Positions 41,521 through 51,539 of a stretch of DNA of 59,001 nucleotides are shown piece after piece. The position numbers and the translations under genes were made by a program. The stretch is from Oscillospiraceae bacterium (GTDB taxonomy: Bacteria > Bacillota > Clostridia > Oscillospirales > Oscillospiraceae), in assembly GCA_015068245.1 (NCBI GenBank), contig SVKU01000016.1, positions 1 to 59,001 of the forward strand, in the 5' to 3' direction. Each line of letters starts with the position of its first letter. The first letter of the stretch is position 1. The notes under the pieces are model-generated. The model made no database searches, was not told the DNA's origin, and saw only the letters and a program-made list of their open reading frames with translations.

Positions 41521-44500
41521 TCAGTTTATGCTCATCTGTTTTGACATCTGGTCAAGGTCAAGTGTCAGCATTTTTGATACGCCCTGTTCCTGCATGGTGA
41601 CGCCGTAAAGTACATCGGCTTCTTCCATGGTACCGCGTCTGTGAGTGATGACGATGAACTGGGTCTTGTCCGACAGTTTGCGCAGATATGCAGCAAAACG
41701 GCGTACGTTGTTGTCGTCCAGTGCAGCGTCTATCTCGTCCATAACGCAGAAAGGCGTGGGGCTGACTTTGAGAATCGCAAAATACAGTGCAATGGCCACA
41801 AAGGCCTTTTCGCCGCCGGACAGCAGGGTTATGGTTTTTACCTGCTTGCCGGGAGGCTGGACTTTGATTTCGATACCGCAGCCGAGAACATCGTTCTCGT
41901 CTTCCAGTATCAGTTCCGCCTTGCCGCCGCCGAATATCTCTGCAAAGGTTGTTTTGAAGCTTTCATTGATCAAGGCGAACTGGTCTACAAAAATAACTTT
42001 CATCTGAGCAGTAATATCACCGATAATGCCTTCAAGCTCCGTCTTGGCGATCTCAACATCGTCACGCTGCCCCGTAAGGAACTCGTAGCGGGTGTTGACA
42101 CGCTCAAATTCTTCGATTGCACCGATATTGGGTGTTCCAAGGGCACTTATGTCCTTCTTGATCTCGCTGATGCGCCTGTTGGCTTTGGAGGTACTCATAT
42201 CCTCCAGCCGTATCTGCTCGGCTGTGGTAACGGTAAGCTCATAGCTGTCCCACAGCTTGTCGATTATCTGTTTTTCTTCCAGTTCAGCGGTTGCCTTTTT
42301 CTGTTCCAGTCTGGCAGTTTCACGCTCCACAATGATAAGCTGACGGTTTTTCTCCTGAGCAGTTCTGTCCAGTCGTGTGCGTTCGCCTTCAAGTTCCAGC
42401 TTGCTCTCAATGAGTTCGTTGAGCCTGCTGCGGGATTCCCCGACCTGCTTATGGTTCTGCTCCAGTTCACCGGTAAGGCGCACTATGTCCTTCTGAACGG
42501 CGTCTATCTGGTTTTCCAGTTCCACAGCTGCTTTTTCGCTCTGTTCACGGTCGCCTTCAATGGCTGCCGCAAGAGTCTGCAGTTCGGTTATGCCGCCTTC
42601 GGTGGCTGACTGCTCGGCTTCCAGAGCTGCCTGAGCTGCACGGATAGCAGCCAAATCATCTGCAAGGCTGTTGTTTTCCTCCTCCAGTTCCCGGGCATCT
42701 CCGGAGAGGCTGATATACTGCTGCCGAACTTCTTCGGCTTCAGCCTTGAGGCTGCTGCTTTGGGCACGCAGACTGTTGATTTTTTCTTCATTCTCGCTGA
42801 GTTTGTTTTTGATCCCCTCAGCTTCGGAGCGCAGGTTTTCCTCCGCATCATCAAGGCTTTCGCACAGCAGACGGTGCTGGCCTTCGAGGCCTCGAAGTTT
42901 CAGCACTTCGTCCTGAGCAGCACGAAGTTCGTCCTGCGCCACGGTAAGTTCATATTCAACCGCTTCTGCCTGACGTTTGGCTTCGGCAGCCTGCTGCTGA
43001 AGTTCATCGTAATCCTTTTTAAGCATTTCCATCTGCCGGCTGAGCCGATTCAATTCATTGGCACGGGACAGAATACCCGAATTTTTGGAGGTACTGCCGC
43101 CGGTCATGGAGCCGCCGGAGTTGAGAACCTGACCGTCCAGAGTAACTATTCTGAAACGGTGAGAATACTTTTTAGCTATGGCTATGGCTTTGTCAAGATT
43201 TTCCGCAATAACAGTTCTTCCCAAAAGATTGCGGAATATGCCCTCAAAGCGTTTGTCAAAACGAACAAGGTCGCAGGCAATGCCCTCAAATCCGGGCTGA
43301 TTCTCAAGTCCGGGTTCGCTTATGCGATTGCCCTTGATGGCAGTTACGGGAAGAAATGTAGCTCTGCCGCCTTCTCTTCTTTTAAGGAACTCGATGGCGT
43401 TTTTGCCGTCGGTTTCGGACTCAACAACAATGCTCTGCATGGACGAACCAAGAGCTGTTTCGATGGCTATGGTGTACTGATCGTCGGTCTGAACCAGTTT
43501 GGACACGGGAGCGCAGACGTTTTTCAGCCTGCCCTTTTCGCTCTCTGACATAACAAGGCGAACAGCCTTATTAAAGCCCTCGTAATCCCGCTCCATTTCT
43601 GTCAGCATATCTATACGTCCCTGGAGAGACTGGCAATCGACCGTCAGTTTCATAAGCTTTTGGTTAAGGCTTTCCGCCTTATCGCTGCGGGCTTTCATTC
43701 TCAGCTGATAGCCGTTGACCGTGTTAGTAAGCGACTGTGCCTTTTCCTCAGCTTCTTTCAAGGATTTTACACAGCTGTCCAGTTCTTTTTGTGCCTCAGC
43801 CTTCTTTTCTCCAAGGCTGCCAAGTTCACGGCTGATATCGCCGTCTCTGTCGTAAAGCATCTGATCGCTGCCGGCGACGTTGGATATCTCCGCTTCAAGA
43901 TGTGCCGCCTGCTCCAGCTTATCGGTCTGCAGAGCATTCAGGGCATCCAGACGTTGGTTAAGATCCCCTGCACTGGCTGCCAGGGCATCGGTCTTTTCTG
44001 TTATCTCAGAGCGTTCTTTCTGCTTTTGGGCTATCTCCCGCTCTATCTCCGCAATACGTAGTCTTCTGCTTTCCAGCTGGGCAATAATACCGCCGCTCCT
44101 GTCGGTCTGGTCTGTCAGATCCTTGCGGAGTTTTTCCAGATTGGTCCGATAGTTTTCGAGGTTTGTATGTGCAACCGCTATGGCACTCTCAGTCTCTGCT
44201 CCTGCTGATTCAAGAGCGGAAAGTTCCGTTCTTATCTGCTCTGTGTCGCTGTCGCACCGGTGCATTTTTTCCATAAGCGACTCGGAATCGGCATAAAGCC
44301 GGACAAGTTCGCTCTGCATACTGTCAGACTGAAGTTTTGCGGTTTCATAATCAGCCACTGCTTTGGCAGCGGTAACCTTATGTTTTTCCAGATTGTCGAG
44401 CCATACGGTTACTTCAAGGCTGCGAAGCTCGTCACGCAGGATAAGGTATCGCTTTGCCTTCTCCGACTGCTCACGAAGAGGTCCCACAGACAGCTCCAGT

Positions 44501-45090
44501 TCTGCGATCTTATCGTTGATTCTGGTAAGGTTGTCCTGTGTATTTTTCAGTTTCCGCTCTGATTCTTCCTTGCGGTGGCGGTACTTTGAAATACCTGCTG
44601 CTTCTTCAAATATCTCTCTTCTGTCTGCACTTTTGACGGATATTATTTCATCTATCTTGCCCTGACCTATCTGGGAATAGCCTTCCCTGCCCAGGCCGGT
44701 GTCCATAAACAGCTCAACGATGTCTTTCAGTCTGGCAGACTGCTTGTTGATATAATACTCACTGTCTCCCGAGCGGAAGTATCTGCGGGTTACCATGACT
44801 TCGGGCGTTTCCAGCGGGAAGATGTTCGCCGTATTGTCTATTACCAGCGAAACTTCGGCATACCCAACCTGAGGCCGCTTAATGGTTCCTCCGAAAATAA
44901 CGTCTTCCATTTTGCCGCCTCGGAGGGCTTTGGTGCTCATCTCGCCCATTACCCATCGGATAGCGTCTGATATATTTGATTTTCCGCTGCCGTTGGGCCC
45001 CACGATACCGGTTATGTCACTGCCAAAGGTCAGCACGGTTTTATCGGGAAAAGATTTGAAGCCCTGTATTTCCAGTGCTTTTAAGTACAT
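41521..45090 (-). CDS. smc: Chromosome partition protein SMC
   Basis: 1189 residues, start MYLKALEIQGFKSF with GAGAGGTG upstream. Walker A GPNGSGKSN (near residue 33), a first coiled coil (about 165-495), hinge with NAIEFLKRREGGRATFLPV and the GGSMTGG pattern, a second coiled coil to about 1020, then signature LLSGGEKAFVAIAL and Walker B FCVMDEIDAALDDNNV. Full length. With ScpAB it loops and segregates the chromosome; scpAB are not in this window. Confidence 0.97.
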   Translation of the reverse strand: MYLKALEIQGFKSFPDKTVLTFGSDITGIVGPNGSGKSNISDAIRWVMGEMSTKALRGGKMEDVIFGGTIKRPQVGYAEVSLVIDNTANIFPLETPEVMVTRRYFRSGDSEYYINKQSARLKDIVELFMDTGLGREGYSQIGQGKIDEIISVKSADRREIFEEAAGISKYRHRKEESERKLKNTQDNLTRINDKIAELELSVGPLREQSEKAKRYLILRDELRSLEVTVWLDNLEKHKVTAAKAVADYETAKLQSDSMQSELVRLYADSESLMEKMHRCDSDTEQIRTELSALESAGAETESAIAVAHTNLENYRTNLEKLRKDLTDQTDRSGGIIAQLESRRLRIAEIEREIAQKQKERSEITEKTDALAASAGDLNQRLDALNALQTDKLEQAAHLEAEISNVAGSDQMLYDRDGDISRELGSLGEKKAEAQKELDSCVKSLKEAEEKAQSLTNTVNGYQLRMKARSDKAESLNQKLMKLTVDCQSLQGRIDMLTEMERDYEGFNKAVRLVMSESEKGRLKNVCAPVSKLVQTDDQYTIAIETALGSSMQSIVVESETDGKNAIEFLKRREGGRATFLPVTAIKGNRISEPGLENQPGFEGIACDLVRFDKRFEGIFRNLLGRTVIAENLDKAIAIAKKYSHRFRIVTLDGQVLNSGGSMTGGSTSKNSGILSRANELNRLSRQMEMLKKDYDELQQQAAEAKRQAEAVEYELTVAQDELRAAQDEVLKLRGLEGQHRLLCESLDDAEENLRSEAEGIKNKLSENEEKINSLRAQSSSLKAEAEEVRQQYISLSGDARELEEENNSLADDLAAIRAAQAALEAEQSATEGGITELQTLAAAIEGDREQSEKAAVELENQIDAVQKDIVRLTGELEQNHKQVGESRSRLNELIESKLELEGERTRLDRTAQEKNRQLIIVERETARLEQKKATAELEEKQIIDKLWDSYELTVTTAEQIRLEDMSTSKANRRISEIKKDISALGTPNIGAIEEFERVNTRYEFLTGQRDDVEIAKTELEGIIGDITAQMKVIFVDQFALINESFKTTFAEIFGGGKAELILEDENDVLGCGIEIKVQPPGKQVKTITLLSGGEKAFVAIALYFAILKVSPTPFCVMDEIDAALDDNNVRRFAAYLRKLSDKTQFIVITHRRGTMEEADVLYGVTMQEQGVSKMLTLDLDQMSKQMSIN

Positions 45091-45143
45091 GAGCGCACCT
45101 CTCAAAAATAAATGTTCAACTGAATTATTTTACCAGTATACAG

Positions 45144-46145
45144 CTAAAAATGCAAGGAAATATCACCATTTGAACGGTCTGATTCCCTAATTTTTATACT
45201 CCGCAAACCATATTCCGATTTAAGACATTCAATGTTTGCTTTCTTTTGTCCAACACATAAGGATACCGCGCCTTTTGGCACAGTAATTACGATATCCTGT
45301 GGCAGTTCTTTACCGTCCAAAAGCTGCCTCAGTCTTTTCAGCCACATTCGGCTCCGCACAAGCTCACCCAACGCAGGGTGATAGGCACCTGCCGCTGCCG
45401 CTCCGCCGGACAGTTCCTCCGTGGGATTGAGGCCAAGGCGGATTATGGGTATCCCCGCTTTGTCAAACAGCCCGCACAGAACGGCACAAAGCTCCACCGC
45501 ATCATTCACCGTATGTTCTTTGTAAACCCCTGCTTCCCAAAGATCGAAAAGCTCAGTATCTCTGACCACTACGGTGGGGTAAATGCGCACGCCATCCGGT
45601 TTTATGTCAACCACTCTTGCGGCGGTTTCCAGGCTCTGACTTCCATCGTCTCCCGGAAGTCCCGTCATGATCTGCAGTATGACCTTAAATCCGGCATTTT
45701 TCAGCATCATGGCAGCCTTTTCGCAGACAGCACCATCGTGACCTCTTTTGCTGAGCCGCAGCACTTCATCATTCATGGACTGACATCCCAGTTCAACAGT
45801 GTCTACGCAGTAGCGTTTAAGCCTTGATATCACATCTTCATCAATGGCGTCGGGTCTGGTGGAAATGCGGATGGACGTTACCTTGCCTGCCTTAACATAT
45901 TCATGTGCTGCTGCCAGAAGGCTTTCCTGCTTTTCCGTGTCAATAGCCGTAAAGCTGCCACCGTAAAATGCCACCTGTGCAGCCTCGCTGCCAATGCGCT
46001 CAAGGGCTGCTTCGATTTCGGATTTCACCATATCCGCGGTAGTTTCCGCCGTCACTCCCGATATCCTGCGCTGATTACAGAATACGCAGGCACAGGGACA
46101 GCCCAAATGGGGCACAAAAATAGGTATAATTTTCTGTTTTGCCAT
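45144..46145 (-). CDS. Radical SAM protein, Elp3-like
   Basis: 333 residues. The cluster-binding cysteines lie in LGCPCACVFCNQ (CxxxCxxC), followed by VAFYGGSFTAID, ISTRPDAID, VELGCQSMNDEVL and ILQIMTGLPGDDG, the classic radical SAM barrel segments. It lacks the acetyltransferase half of Elp3. Genes of this type sit between rnc and smc in many Clostridia; a tRNA-modifying role is plausible but unproven. Confidence 0.92.
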   Translation of the reverse strand: MAKQKIIPIFVPHLGCPCACVFCNQRRISGVTAETTADMVKSEIEAALERIGSEAAQVAFYGGSFTAIDTEKQESLLAAAHEYVKAGKVTSIRISTRPDAIDEDVISRLKRYCVDTVELGCQSMNDEVLRLSKRGHDGAVCEKAAMMLKNAGFKVILQIMTGLPGDDGSQSLETAARVVDIKPDGVRIYPTVVVRDTELFDLWEAGVYKEHTVNDAVELCAVLCGLFDKAGIPIIRLGLNPTEELSGGAAAAGAYHPALGELVRSRMWLKRLRQLLDGKELPQDIVITVPKGAVSLCVGQKKANIECLKSEYGLRSIKIRESDRSNGDISLHF

Positions 46146-46172
46146 TGGATCATTCCTTTAATATTTACCCGA

Positions 46173-46310
46173 AAATCCCCATCCTGTGACGTTTTTGCGT
46201 CTAAAGATGGGGATTTCTCAGTCGCTCCGCTTCTTCGAAATGACAGCGTTGCTTAAAATAGGGATCTCTCGTCGACTGCTCCCCCGGAGCAGTCTCACTC
46301 GAAATGACAG
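46173..46310. repeat. Two intergenic repeat elements between rnc and the radical SAM gene
   Basis: ATCCCCATCCTGTGAC...AAAGATGGGGAT arms, then TTCGAAATGACAGCG, then GACTGCTCCCCCGGAGCAGTC and CGAAATGACAG. They interrupt an otherwise tight operon, so rnc and the radical SAM gene are probably no longer translationally coupled. Confidence 0.7.
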
Positions 46311-46318
46311 ATTGATGT

Positions 46319-46981
46319 TTATTGATACAGATTTGCAATAGCTGCCTTTGCAGCCATCTGTTCCGCTTCCTTTTTGGTTTTGCCGGAGCCTTCGCCCACA
46401 GCATTGCCATTGAGCAAAACCTGAAAATCAAAGCGTTTGTCGTGGTCAGGTCCGGATTGACCGGTCATGCGGTATTCCAGAACCTGCTCTTTTTCACGCT
46501 GCACCAGTTCCTGCAACTGTGTCTTATAATCACCGGTATCAGCGTTATTGCTAAGAACGTGCTTCATAACAAAGGCTCTGGCAGGCTCTATGCCTCCGTC
46601 GAGATACATGGCTGCAATAACAGCTTCAACAGCGTCTGCCAGTATGGATGCCCGCTGACGGCCGCCACCCATTTCTTCACCTTTGCCCAGCAGCATATAG
46701 CTGCCAAAGTTCAGTTCCTTTGCGGTCTCAAAAAGGCTCTTCTCGCAAACCAGAGCTGCTCTTTTTCTGGAAAGGTCACCTTCGGGAGTATCAGGGTTGC
46801 TGAGAAAGAGGTTCTCGGCTGATATGAACCCCAGCACGGAGTCTCCCAAAAACTCAAGCCGCTCGTTGCTTTCCTTTACCTTATCTCTGTTTTCATTGAC
46901 ATAGGAGCTGTGTATAAATGCCGCTTTAAGCAGCTGCTCATCTTTGAATGTATAACCAATATTCTGCTGAAGCTGCTTCAT
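46319..46981 (-). CDS. rnc: Ribonuclease III
   Basis: 220 residues. Catalytic signature NERLEFLGDSVLGFISAE, second acidic site in LADAVEAVIAAMYLDGG, and a C-terminal double-stranded RNA-binding domain ending GSGKTKKEAEQMAAKAAIANLY. Processes rRNA precursors. Overlaps plsX by 4 nt; the acpP gene often found between them is absent. Confidence 0.97.
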   Translation of the reverse strand: MKQLQQNIGYTFKDEQLLKAAFIHSSYVNENRDKVKESNERLEFLGDSVLGFISAENLFLSNPDTPEGDLSRKRAALVCEKSLFETAKELNFGSYMLLGKGEEMGGGRQRASILADAVEAVIAAMYLDGGIEPARAFVMKHVLSNNADTGDYKTQLQELVQREKEQVLEYRMTGQSGPDHDKRFDFQVLLNGNAVGEGSGKTKKEAEQMAAKAAIANLYQ

Positions 46982-48000
46982 TGGACTGCCGCCTTTATAT
47001 CATCTATGTTTCCGGCGATATCCTCGCAGATTCCCGACTTGACTGCTCTTGCTGCCTGAAGTATTGCACTTCGGAAAGCGTAGTCGCTGCTGGAACCGTG
47101 AGCCTTGATAACAGGCTTTGAAATACCCAGCAGCATGGTACCGCCGATCTCGTTGTAATCCATTTTCTTTTTCATGTTCTTTATGCCGGAACCGACCATG
47201 AGCGCAGCTATCTTGGTGATGAGATTCTTTTTGAAGATGCTTTTCAGCTCACCGCTCATAAAAATTGCAACACCCTCGATGGATTTGAGCAGTACGTTGC
47301 CTGCAAAACCGTCGGCAACCACAACATCGACTTCGCCGTTGGGAACCCCTCTTGCTTCAACATTGCCGACGAAATTAAGTTTGCCCTCATCACCGGCCTT
47401 TTTCAGTATTTCATAGGTCTGCTTCTGCAGTTCAGTTCCCTTGGTGGGTTCAGTACCGTTATTGAGCAGGCCAACCCTTGGAGACTCAATGCCAAGCTCC
47501 TTTTTTGCAAAATAGCTGCCCATAAATGCAAACTGGGTCAGATACTCTGTATTGCATTCGGCATTGGCACCGCAGTCGATAAGCACTACTCCACCGGAAG
47601 TTGACGGCAAAACAGGTGCAAGAGCCGCTCTGCGGATACCTTTGATGCGCTTTACGGTAAGGGTTGCGGCTGTCAGCAAAGCACCGGTATTGCCGGCAGA
47701 TACAAACGCATCACCCTCACCCTCGGCCAACAGTTTCAGCCCACGAACCATGGAAGAATCCGGGTATTCTTTAAGTACGGAAGTTGCACTGTCGCACATA
47801 TCAACCACCTGGGTGGCATTGGAGATGGCAACGCCTTTGGGCAGGGTGGTTATCCCCTGCTGCTGCATTACCTGCAATATGTCTTCTCCACGTCCTACCA
47901 GGATAATGTCTGCGTCGATCTCTTTTGCGGCAAGAAGCGCACCGTTTACCATTGCCTGAGGCGCGTTGTCACCGCTCATGGCGTCAACTATTATCTTCAT
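46978..48000 (-). CDS. plsX: Phosphate acyltransferase PlsX
   Basis: 340 residues. Start MKIIVDAMSGDNAP, then GVVLIDCGANAE, GLLNNGTEPTKGTELQK, VVADGFAGNVLLKSIEG and the C-terminal GGTMLLGISKPVIKAHGSS, all PlsX hallmarks. Makes acyl-phosphate from acyl-ACP for membrane phospholipid synthesis. Its start lies 17 nt inside the trmFO end. Confidence 0.97.
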   Translation of the reverse strand: MKIIVDAMSGDNAPQAMVNGALLAAKEIDADIILVGRGEDILQVMQQQGITTLPKGVAISNATQVVDMCDSATSVLKEYPDSSMVRGLKLLAEGEGDAFVSAGNTGALLTAATLTVKRIKGIRRAALAPVLPSTSGGVVLIDCGANAECNTEYLTQFAFMGSYFAKKELGIESPRVGLLNNGTEPTKGTELQKQTYEILKKAGDEGKLNFVGNVEARGVPNGEVDVVVADGFAGNVLLKSIEGVAIFMSGELKSIFKKNLITKIAALMVGSGIKNMKKKMDYNEIGGTMLLGISKPVIKAHGSSSDYAFRSAILQAARAVKSGICEDIAGNIDDIKAAVQ

Positions 48001-49312
48001 CTGCTTTATCCTTTCCCACTATACGGTCGATAAGCTCAAGCGAACGCCTGGCTACCTCGGCATACTTGTTTTTCTTACCTTTTACTCTGTATTCAAGCTG
48101 ATCCATTATTCCGAAATTCACGTTCATAGGCTGGAACTTCATTACTGACGGATCGGACACATAGGCTGCAAGTGCGCCCATGGCTGTTTTTCTTGTAAAG
48201 TCCGGTTCGGGTTCTCCCAAAATACGGCACGCCATGGCAACAGCTGCCAGATATCCCGACGCGGCAGACTCAACATAGCCTTCAACACCGGTCATTTGAC
48301 CGGCAAATGCCAATCTTGGCTCGTCCTTCACCGAGAAGTTTGCACCCAAAAGCCTGGGTGAATCGATATAAGTATTCCTGTGCATAACACCGTAACGAAG
48401 AAACTCTGCGTTTTTCAAAGCAGGTATCATGGAAAACACACGTTTCTGCTCAGGGAACTTCAAATGTGTCTGAAAACCGACGATGTTGTATATGGTTCCC
48501 GTCTGGTTATCCTTGCGAAGCTGAACAACGGCATAGGCTTCCCTGCCTGTTCGGGGGTCTGCCAGACCAACGGGTTTCATGGGGCCGTAACGCATGGTAT
48601 CCACGCCTCTTCGTGCCATAACTTCTATGGGCATACAGCCTTCAAAAACGCTGCTGTCTTCAAAGCCGTGGACTTCTGCCTCCTGAGCGTTGACCAGTTC
48701 CTGCTGAAATGCAGTGTACTGCTCCTTGTCCATGGGGCAGTTGATATAGTCCGGTGTTCCCCTGTCATAGCGTGAAGCGAAAAAGGCATTTTCCATATCA
48801 ATGCTGTCAAAGCTGACCAACGGTGCTGCAGCATCATAAAAACTGAGATACTTTGCTCCGCCAAAATACCGCCGGATATCCTCTGCCAAAGCATCGGCCG
48901 TCAAGGGGCCTGAAGCTATGATGGTCCACCCCTCTTTGGGAACCTCGGTGACCTCACGATGTTCAACGGTTATAAGCGGGCAGGCTTCAATTCTTGCGGT
49001 AACGGCTTCGGAAAATCCGTTTCTGTCTACCGCCAGTGCTCCGCCGGCCTCAACCTTATTCTCATCTGCACATTCCATGATAAGGCTTCCCAGACGGCGC
49101 ATTTCTTCTTTCAAAAGACCGACTGCGTTTTCAAGGCGGTCGCTTCTCAGAGAATTTGAACACACCAGTTCTGCAAAAGTGTCGGCACTGTGAGCAGGAG
49201 TTTTCTTATCCGGCTTCATCTCGATCAGGGTAACTTCAATATTCCGTTTTGCCAGCTGCCACGCAGCTTCACAGCCGGCAAGGCCGGCACCAATAACAGT
49301 TGCTTTATTCAT
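47984..49312 (-). CDS. trmFO: tRNA (uracil-54-C5) methyltransferase, folate-dependent
   Basis: 442 residues. FAD-binding VIGAGLAGCEAAWQLA at the N-terminus, SADTFAELVCSNSLRSD with the catalytic-site Cys, GCMPIEVMARRG and the C-terminal GQMTGVEGYVESAASG. Uses methylene-tetrahydrofolate and FADH2 to make T54 in tRNA. Overlaps topA by 8 nt and plsX by 17 nt. Confidence 0.97.
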   Translation of the reverse strand: MNKATVIGAGLAGCEAAWQLAKRNIEVTLIEMKPDKKTPAHSADTFAELVCSNSLRSDRLENAVGLLKEEMRRLGSLIMECADENKVEAGGALAVDRNGFSEAVTARIEACPLITVEHREVTEVPKEGWTIIASGPLTADALAEDIRRYFGGAKYLSFYDAAAPLVSFDSIDMENAFFASRYDRGTPDYINCPMDKEQYTAFQQELVNAQEAEVHGFEDSSVFEGCMPIEVMARRGVDTMRYGPMKPVGLADPRTGREAYAVVQLRKDNQTGTIYNIVGFQTHLKFPEQKRVFSMIPALKNAEFLRYGVMHRNTYIDSPRLLGANFSVKDEPRLAFAGQMTGVEGYVESAASGYLAAVAMACRILGEPEPDFTRKTAMGALAAYVSDPSVMKFQPMNVNFGIMDQLEYRVKGKKNKYAEVARRSLELIDRIVGKDKADEDNS

Positions 49313-51524
49313 CGGCAGTCTTCTTTTTTGAAGTCCTTTTCTTTTTGGTTTTTTCTTCGGTCACTGCTGTTCCTGCTGCCTTAGTTTCCTCCGGAGCAGT
49401 TTCGGCAGTCTTTTTTCTGTAGCCGCCGCGCTTTTCCTCAGGGGTGAAGTTGGCACAGTTTTCATTGATACAGAAAGGCTTTCTCTGTCCTCGTCCGGAC
49501 TTTTTGAACATGGTGTTGCCGCAGGTTGGGCAATCGTCCTTTGTGGGCACGTCCCACGTCATAAACCCGCAGTCCTTAAAGCGTTCACAGGCATAATAAG
49601 CAAAGCCTTTCTTGCTCTTGCGTTTGAGTATGCGGCTGCCGCAGTTGGGGCAGCGTCCCGGCATTACTTCAACAATAGGCTTTGTGTTGCGGCACTCGGG
49701 GAAACCGGGGCAGGCAAGGAACTTGCCGAAACGACCGTTTTTGACCACCATGTTTCTGCCGCAGACATCGCATATCTCATCGGTCACCTCATCGGGCACC
49801 TTGATACGAACATCTTTCAGTTCTTCTTCGGCCTTTTCCAGGCTCTTATTGAAATCGCCGTAGAAATCACGCAAAACCTCTTTCCAGCCGATGGTTCCTT
49901 CCTCAACCTTGTCGAGGTTTTCTTCCATGCCGGCGGTGAAGCCAACGTCGACTATATCGGTAAACTTGTCTTTCATCAGTGCAGTAACCACTTCACCGAG
50001 TTTGGTGGGATGAAGGTTCTTTTCTTTCTTCTCCACATAGTCACGATCAATGATGGTGGATATGGTGGTTGCGTAGGTACTGGGGCGTCCGAACCCCTTT
50101 TCCTCCATGGCACTGATAAGAGACGCTTCTGTATATCTTGCGGGAGGCTGAGTGAAATGCTGCTGAGGGTCGTATTTATTGAGCTTTACTTCCTCGCCTT
50201 CCATAAGCTCAGGCAAAGGAGGCTGCTTCTTTTCGGTCTTATCGTCGTCCTTACCCTCTTCGTACACAGCGGTGTATCCCGCAAATTTCAGAGCCTGATG
50301 GTTGGCACGGAACAAATAATCGGCAGACTGAGTATCGATGGTAACCGTATCATACACGGCAGGTGCCATCTGGCATGCCATGAAACGGCTCCAAATCATT
50401 TTATAAAGCCTGTACTGGTCGTTGGTAAGGCTGCCCTTGATGGTTTCGGGATCCAGAGAAACATCAGTGGGGCGAATGGCTTCGTGGGCATCCTGGGCAT
50501 TGTTTTTGGACTTGAATCGACGGGGCTCACCGGCATAGAAACCGCTTCCGTAGCGACGGATTATCTCGTCTTTAGCAGCTGCCAAAGCTTCCTCAGACAG
50601 TCGCAGAGAGTCGGTTCTCATGTAGGTGATAAGGCCGACCGGTCCGGCACCTGTTTCAACCTCAACACCCTCGTAAAGCTGCTGGGCTATGGTCATGGTG
50701 CGGCGGGGAGTCATATTCAGCCTGCGGGAAGCGTCCTGCTGCAGGGTGGATGTAATGAACGGTGGAGGCGGAGATTTCTTTTTTTCGCTCCGCTTGACTG
50801 ACTTGATGGTAAAGGGACCGTTTTGAGTGGCGTTGATTATCTCGTCCACCTGCTCGCGGGACTTCAGTTCCATCTTTTTGTCTATGCCATGGAAACGTGC
50901 CGTATAGCTGCCGGTTTTGCCAATAAGCTCAAACAGCGCATCAATGGTCCAGTATTCCTCGGGAACGAATGCACGGATCTCTTCCTCACGGTCAACAACC
51001 AGACGGGTGGCAACAGACTGAACACGACCGGCACTGAGACCTCTGCGTATCTTTTTCCACAGCAGAGGACTGAGCTGATAACCCACGATGCGGTCAAGTA
51101 TGCGTCTTGCCTGCTGAGCGTCAACAAGGTTCTCGTCGATGGCTCTGGGGTGTTTCAGACTTTCGGTAACAACTTTTTTGCTTATTTCGTTGAATGTTAC
51201 CCGCTTTGCCTTATCGTCGTCGAGACCAAGCAGTATTTTAAGATGCCATGATATGGCTTCACCCTCACGGTCCGGGTCAGTTGCCAGATATACAACGGAG
51301 CTGGCATCGGCAGCAGCCTGCAGTTCGTCTATCATATCCTGCTTATCTTTAAGCGGCTGGTAATTGGGAGTAAAATCATTCTCAAAGTCTATACCCATAG
51401 TGCTTTTGGGCAGGTCTCTCAGATGGCCGAGACAGGCTTTGACCTGATAGTCGCTTCCCAGGTATTTTCCTATGGTTTTGGCTTTGGTGGCAGATTCCAC
51501 GATCACCAGATTCTTCTTAGCCAT
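49305..51524 (-). CDS. topA: DNA topoisomerase I
   Basis: 739 residues. Toprim domain at the start (LVIVESATKAKTIGKYLG, ATDPDREGEAISWHL), active-site Tyr in GPVGLITYMRTDSLR, then three C-terminal zinc fingers of the CxxC...C(x)nC kind (CDVCG.., CPNCG.., CPTCG..), and a Lys/Thr/Glu-rich disordered tail. Relaxes negative supercoils. The dprA-topA-trmFO order is a Firmicutes hallmark. Confidence 0.97.
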   Translation of the reverse strand: MAKKNLVIVESATKAKTIGKYLGSDYQVKACLGHLRDLPKSTMGIDFENDFTPNYQPLKDKQDMIDELQAAADASSVVYLATDPDREGEAISWHLKILLGLDDDKAKRVTFNEISKKVVTESLKHPRAIDENLVDAQQARRILDRIVGYQLSPLLWKKIRRGLSAGRVQSVATRLVVDREEEIRAFVPEEYWTIDALFELIGKTGSYTARFHGIDKKMELKSREQVDEIINATQNGPFTIKSVKRSEKKKSPPPPFITSTLQQDASRRLNMTPRRTMTIAQQLYEGVEVETGAGPVGLITYMRTDSLRLSEEALAAAKDEIIRRYGSGFYAGEPRRFKSKNNAQDAHEAIRPTDVSLDPETIKGSLTNDQYRLYKMIWSRFMACQMAPAVYDTVTIDTQSADYLFRANHQALKFAGYTAVYEEGKDDDKTEKKQPPLPELMEGEEVKLNKYDPQQHFTQPPARYTEASLISAMEEKGFGRPSTYATTISTIIDRDYVEKKEKNLHPTKLGEVVTALMKDKFTDIVDVGFTAGMEENLDKVEEGTIGWKEVLRDFYGDFNKSLEKAEEELKDVRIKVPDEVTDEICDVCGRNMVVKNGRFGKFLACPGFPECRNTKPIVEVMPGRCPNCGSRILKRKSKKGFAYYACERFKDCGFMTWDVPTKDDCPTCGNTMFKKSGRGQRKPFCINENCANFTPEEKRGGYRKKTAETAPEETKAAGTAVTEEKTKKKRTSKKKTADE

Positions 51525-51539
51525 TTTGTTCCTCCAGAT

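Noticed and set aside
46173-46310. Small RNA gene between rnc and the radical SAM gene
   Set aside because: The sequence matches the dispersed GAAATGACAG repeat family and lacks a promoter and a T-run terminator.
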